A stretch of DNA of 64,000 bases from Theobroma cacao (Eukaryota > Streptophyta > Magnoliopsida > Malvales > Malvaceae). The translations under genes and the position numbers were made by a program. Numbering within the stretch: position 1 is the stretch's first letter; each line of letters begins with the position of its first letter. The DNA lies in NCBI RefSeq assembly GCF_000208745.1, contig NC_030857.1, positions 4,006,714-4,070,713 of the forward strand. The letters run 5' to 3'. The notes below the pieces were generated by a model. It ran no database searches. It was not told the DNA's origin and saw only the letters and a program-made list of their open reading frames with translations. This document shows, piece after piece, positions 62,722 to 64,000 of the stretch.

Positions 62722-64000
62722 ATGGAGCTTCATTTTGAGTGCACAGATTTGAGTATCTGGAAAGAAGCTATCTCCTCTTACAAATCTCGAATCGAATCTC
62801 TAGACAAGCCGAACCTAGTTTCTCTCGACGAATTTTACCGCAACGAACTTCCCCCTCTTCTCCACCAACGAAACCCTAACCCATTCATAACCACCTCCGA
62901 ACTCTCCCGCCTCATGCAATGGAAGCTCACGCGCGGCAAATGGAGGCCGCGTTTGTTAGATTTCGTTTCCTCTTTGGACGACTCTTTAGTAAAATCTGCT
63001 TCGCAGAAGGCTTTCCAATCGCTTCCCGACATCTCCAAAGCCGTCTCCGAGCTGACTGTTTTGAAAGGAGTCGGCCCCGCTACTGCCTCCGCTGTTCTCG
63101 CTGCTTACGCTCCTGAAACGGCGCCGTTTATGTCCGACGAGGTAAATTCTTCTCGAATCTTTTCTTTTCCCCGGATTAGTTTGATTTATTGTTTATTTTT
63201 TGGTTATTTTATTTTTATTTGTATTCCAGGCTATGGAGGCTGCTCTTGGAAACTCAAAAGATTATTCGTTAAAGCAGTATTTGTTATTTGTGGATAAAAT
63301 ACAGAGCAAATCTAAGGTTGGTGAGATTCCTTTTAATTTTATTAGATTATTATTTTTTAATGCATGGTCCGTACGTTTATTTATTTTTGATGATTATAGC
63401 TGTTAATTAATATATTAAAGATTGTGTAACTAAAATATGCCAGTCGTTTTCAAGTTAGTACAATGATAGTTCAATAAGCAATTCTACTAATTAATGGATT
63501 ATTGTTGATAGCATTGATTGGCCTTAAAACTATATATCTTTGCACGGTAAGATGTTGATCTCTGCTCTTATCAGAAATCTATTATAGTTCCATGAAGAGA
63601 TTGCGGCAGTATGGTGACTCAATTATTTGATTATGGTGAGCATATCTGTTGCATTTTGGTGCATTTGATGTGCAATTTATTTCTTGTTTTAATAGTAACT
63701 TGGTTTCTTGATTGAGAAATGCTATAGATGGTCCCCTAGAGATGCTGTTTTCATGCAAAGAATTACTTGTCAAGAAAAAGCACTGAATGAATATTTCTAT
63801 TTTTTCTTTTCATGGTCCCCAAAGCTGCATTGGAAGTTTGTCTCTGCTCTTATCTGTGAGCTGTTTAGTTGAATTTAAAGAATGTGGAGTGATGACTTGC
63901 TATCTTCTGATCATATTTTGCAAATATTAGCATATATTATTTTCCTTTGGCTAAATTTATTTCATTTTCATGATGTGAAGTTCATTTCTATTTTATATAG
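62722..64000 (+). CDS. Helix-hairpin-helix protein, DNA glycosylase-like fold (5' part)
   Basis: Two exons are visible, 62722-63141 (140 codons) and 63230-63316 (29 codons). The gene continues beyond the window; no further exon was found in 63317-64000. The N-terminal half contains LSRLMQWKLTRGKWRPRLLDFV, a block I associate with an uncharacterised family conserved in plants and fungi. Residues 114-122 (LKGVGPATA) are a classic helix-hairpin-helix DNA-backbone-binding hairpin. Asp139 (PFMSDEAM) follows 21 residues after the second glycine of GVG. In EndoIII/MutY-type enzymes the catalytic Asp lies at a similar distance, and the lyase Lys position (as in GVGRKTA) is Ala here. DNA binding is likely; catalytic activity is only a hypothesis. 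No transit peptide is evident. Function unknown. Confidence 0.75.

Overview
This window is nuclear DNA of a flowering plant, almost certainly a eudicot and probably a woody rosid. The genes are split by many short GT-AG introns and the intergenic DNA is very AT-rich. Several families are plant-specific (ACC synthase, CGR2/CGR3-type pectin methyltransferase, R2R3-MYB), and plant DNA transposons and LTR remnants occur. The species cannot be fixed from the sequence. A few N positions (6276, 39677, 57372-57376) show a draft assembly.

Layout: 1-11 kb is gene-poor. It holds a probable Copia LTR remnant, an inverted minisatellite, and three hAT-like non-autonomous elements (4677-5252, 5322-5990, 6058-6788). 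These three sit at nearly the same position of three successive ~60-bp tandem units. From 11.5 kb the order is: mitochondrial-type branched-chain aminotransferase (+, 11523-15289); R2R3-MYB of the RAX/MYB36 clade (+, 19938-21221); tRNA-Ala(AGC) (25308-25380); a small plastid-type membrane protein of unknown function (+, 25689-26617); an OSCA/CSC1-like osmosensitive channel (-, 27541-33462); ACC synthase (-, 35988-37974); a 7-kb gene-free block; a CGR2/CGR3-like Golgi pectin methyltransferase (-, 45156-49632); a membrane-anchored J-domain protein (+, 50326-53234) divergent from it; squalene epoxidase (-, 54647-58309); and the 5' part of a helix-hairpin-helix protein (+, 62722 to the window edge).

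Every complete protein gene was assembled exon by exon. In each case the joined exons give an uninterrupted reading frame with a length divisible by three: BCAT 387 aa, MYB 340, small membrane protein 222, OSCA 733, ACS 468, CGR 261, J-protein 239, SQE 523. These genes do not form a pathway or cluster; they are ordinary neighbours. Themes that recur are housekeeping promoters with site II (GCCCA) and telo-box elements, G-box/ABRE elements in front of the osmosensing channel, and ethylene (ACS) and sterol (SQE) biosynthesis.

No convincing undescribed multi-gene system is present. The points most worth a second look are the three DNA elements at the same site of a tandem repeat, a 91-bp promoter duplication that doubles the site II elements, a GC-AG intron in BCAT, the variant C-terminal degron of ACS, the minisatellite and LTR-like insertion in the CGR intron, the divergent promoter with facing telo-boxes, and the glycosylase-like Asp of the HhH protein.
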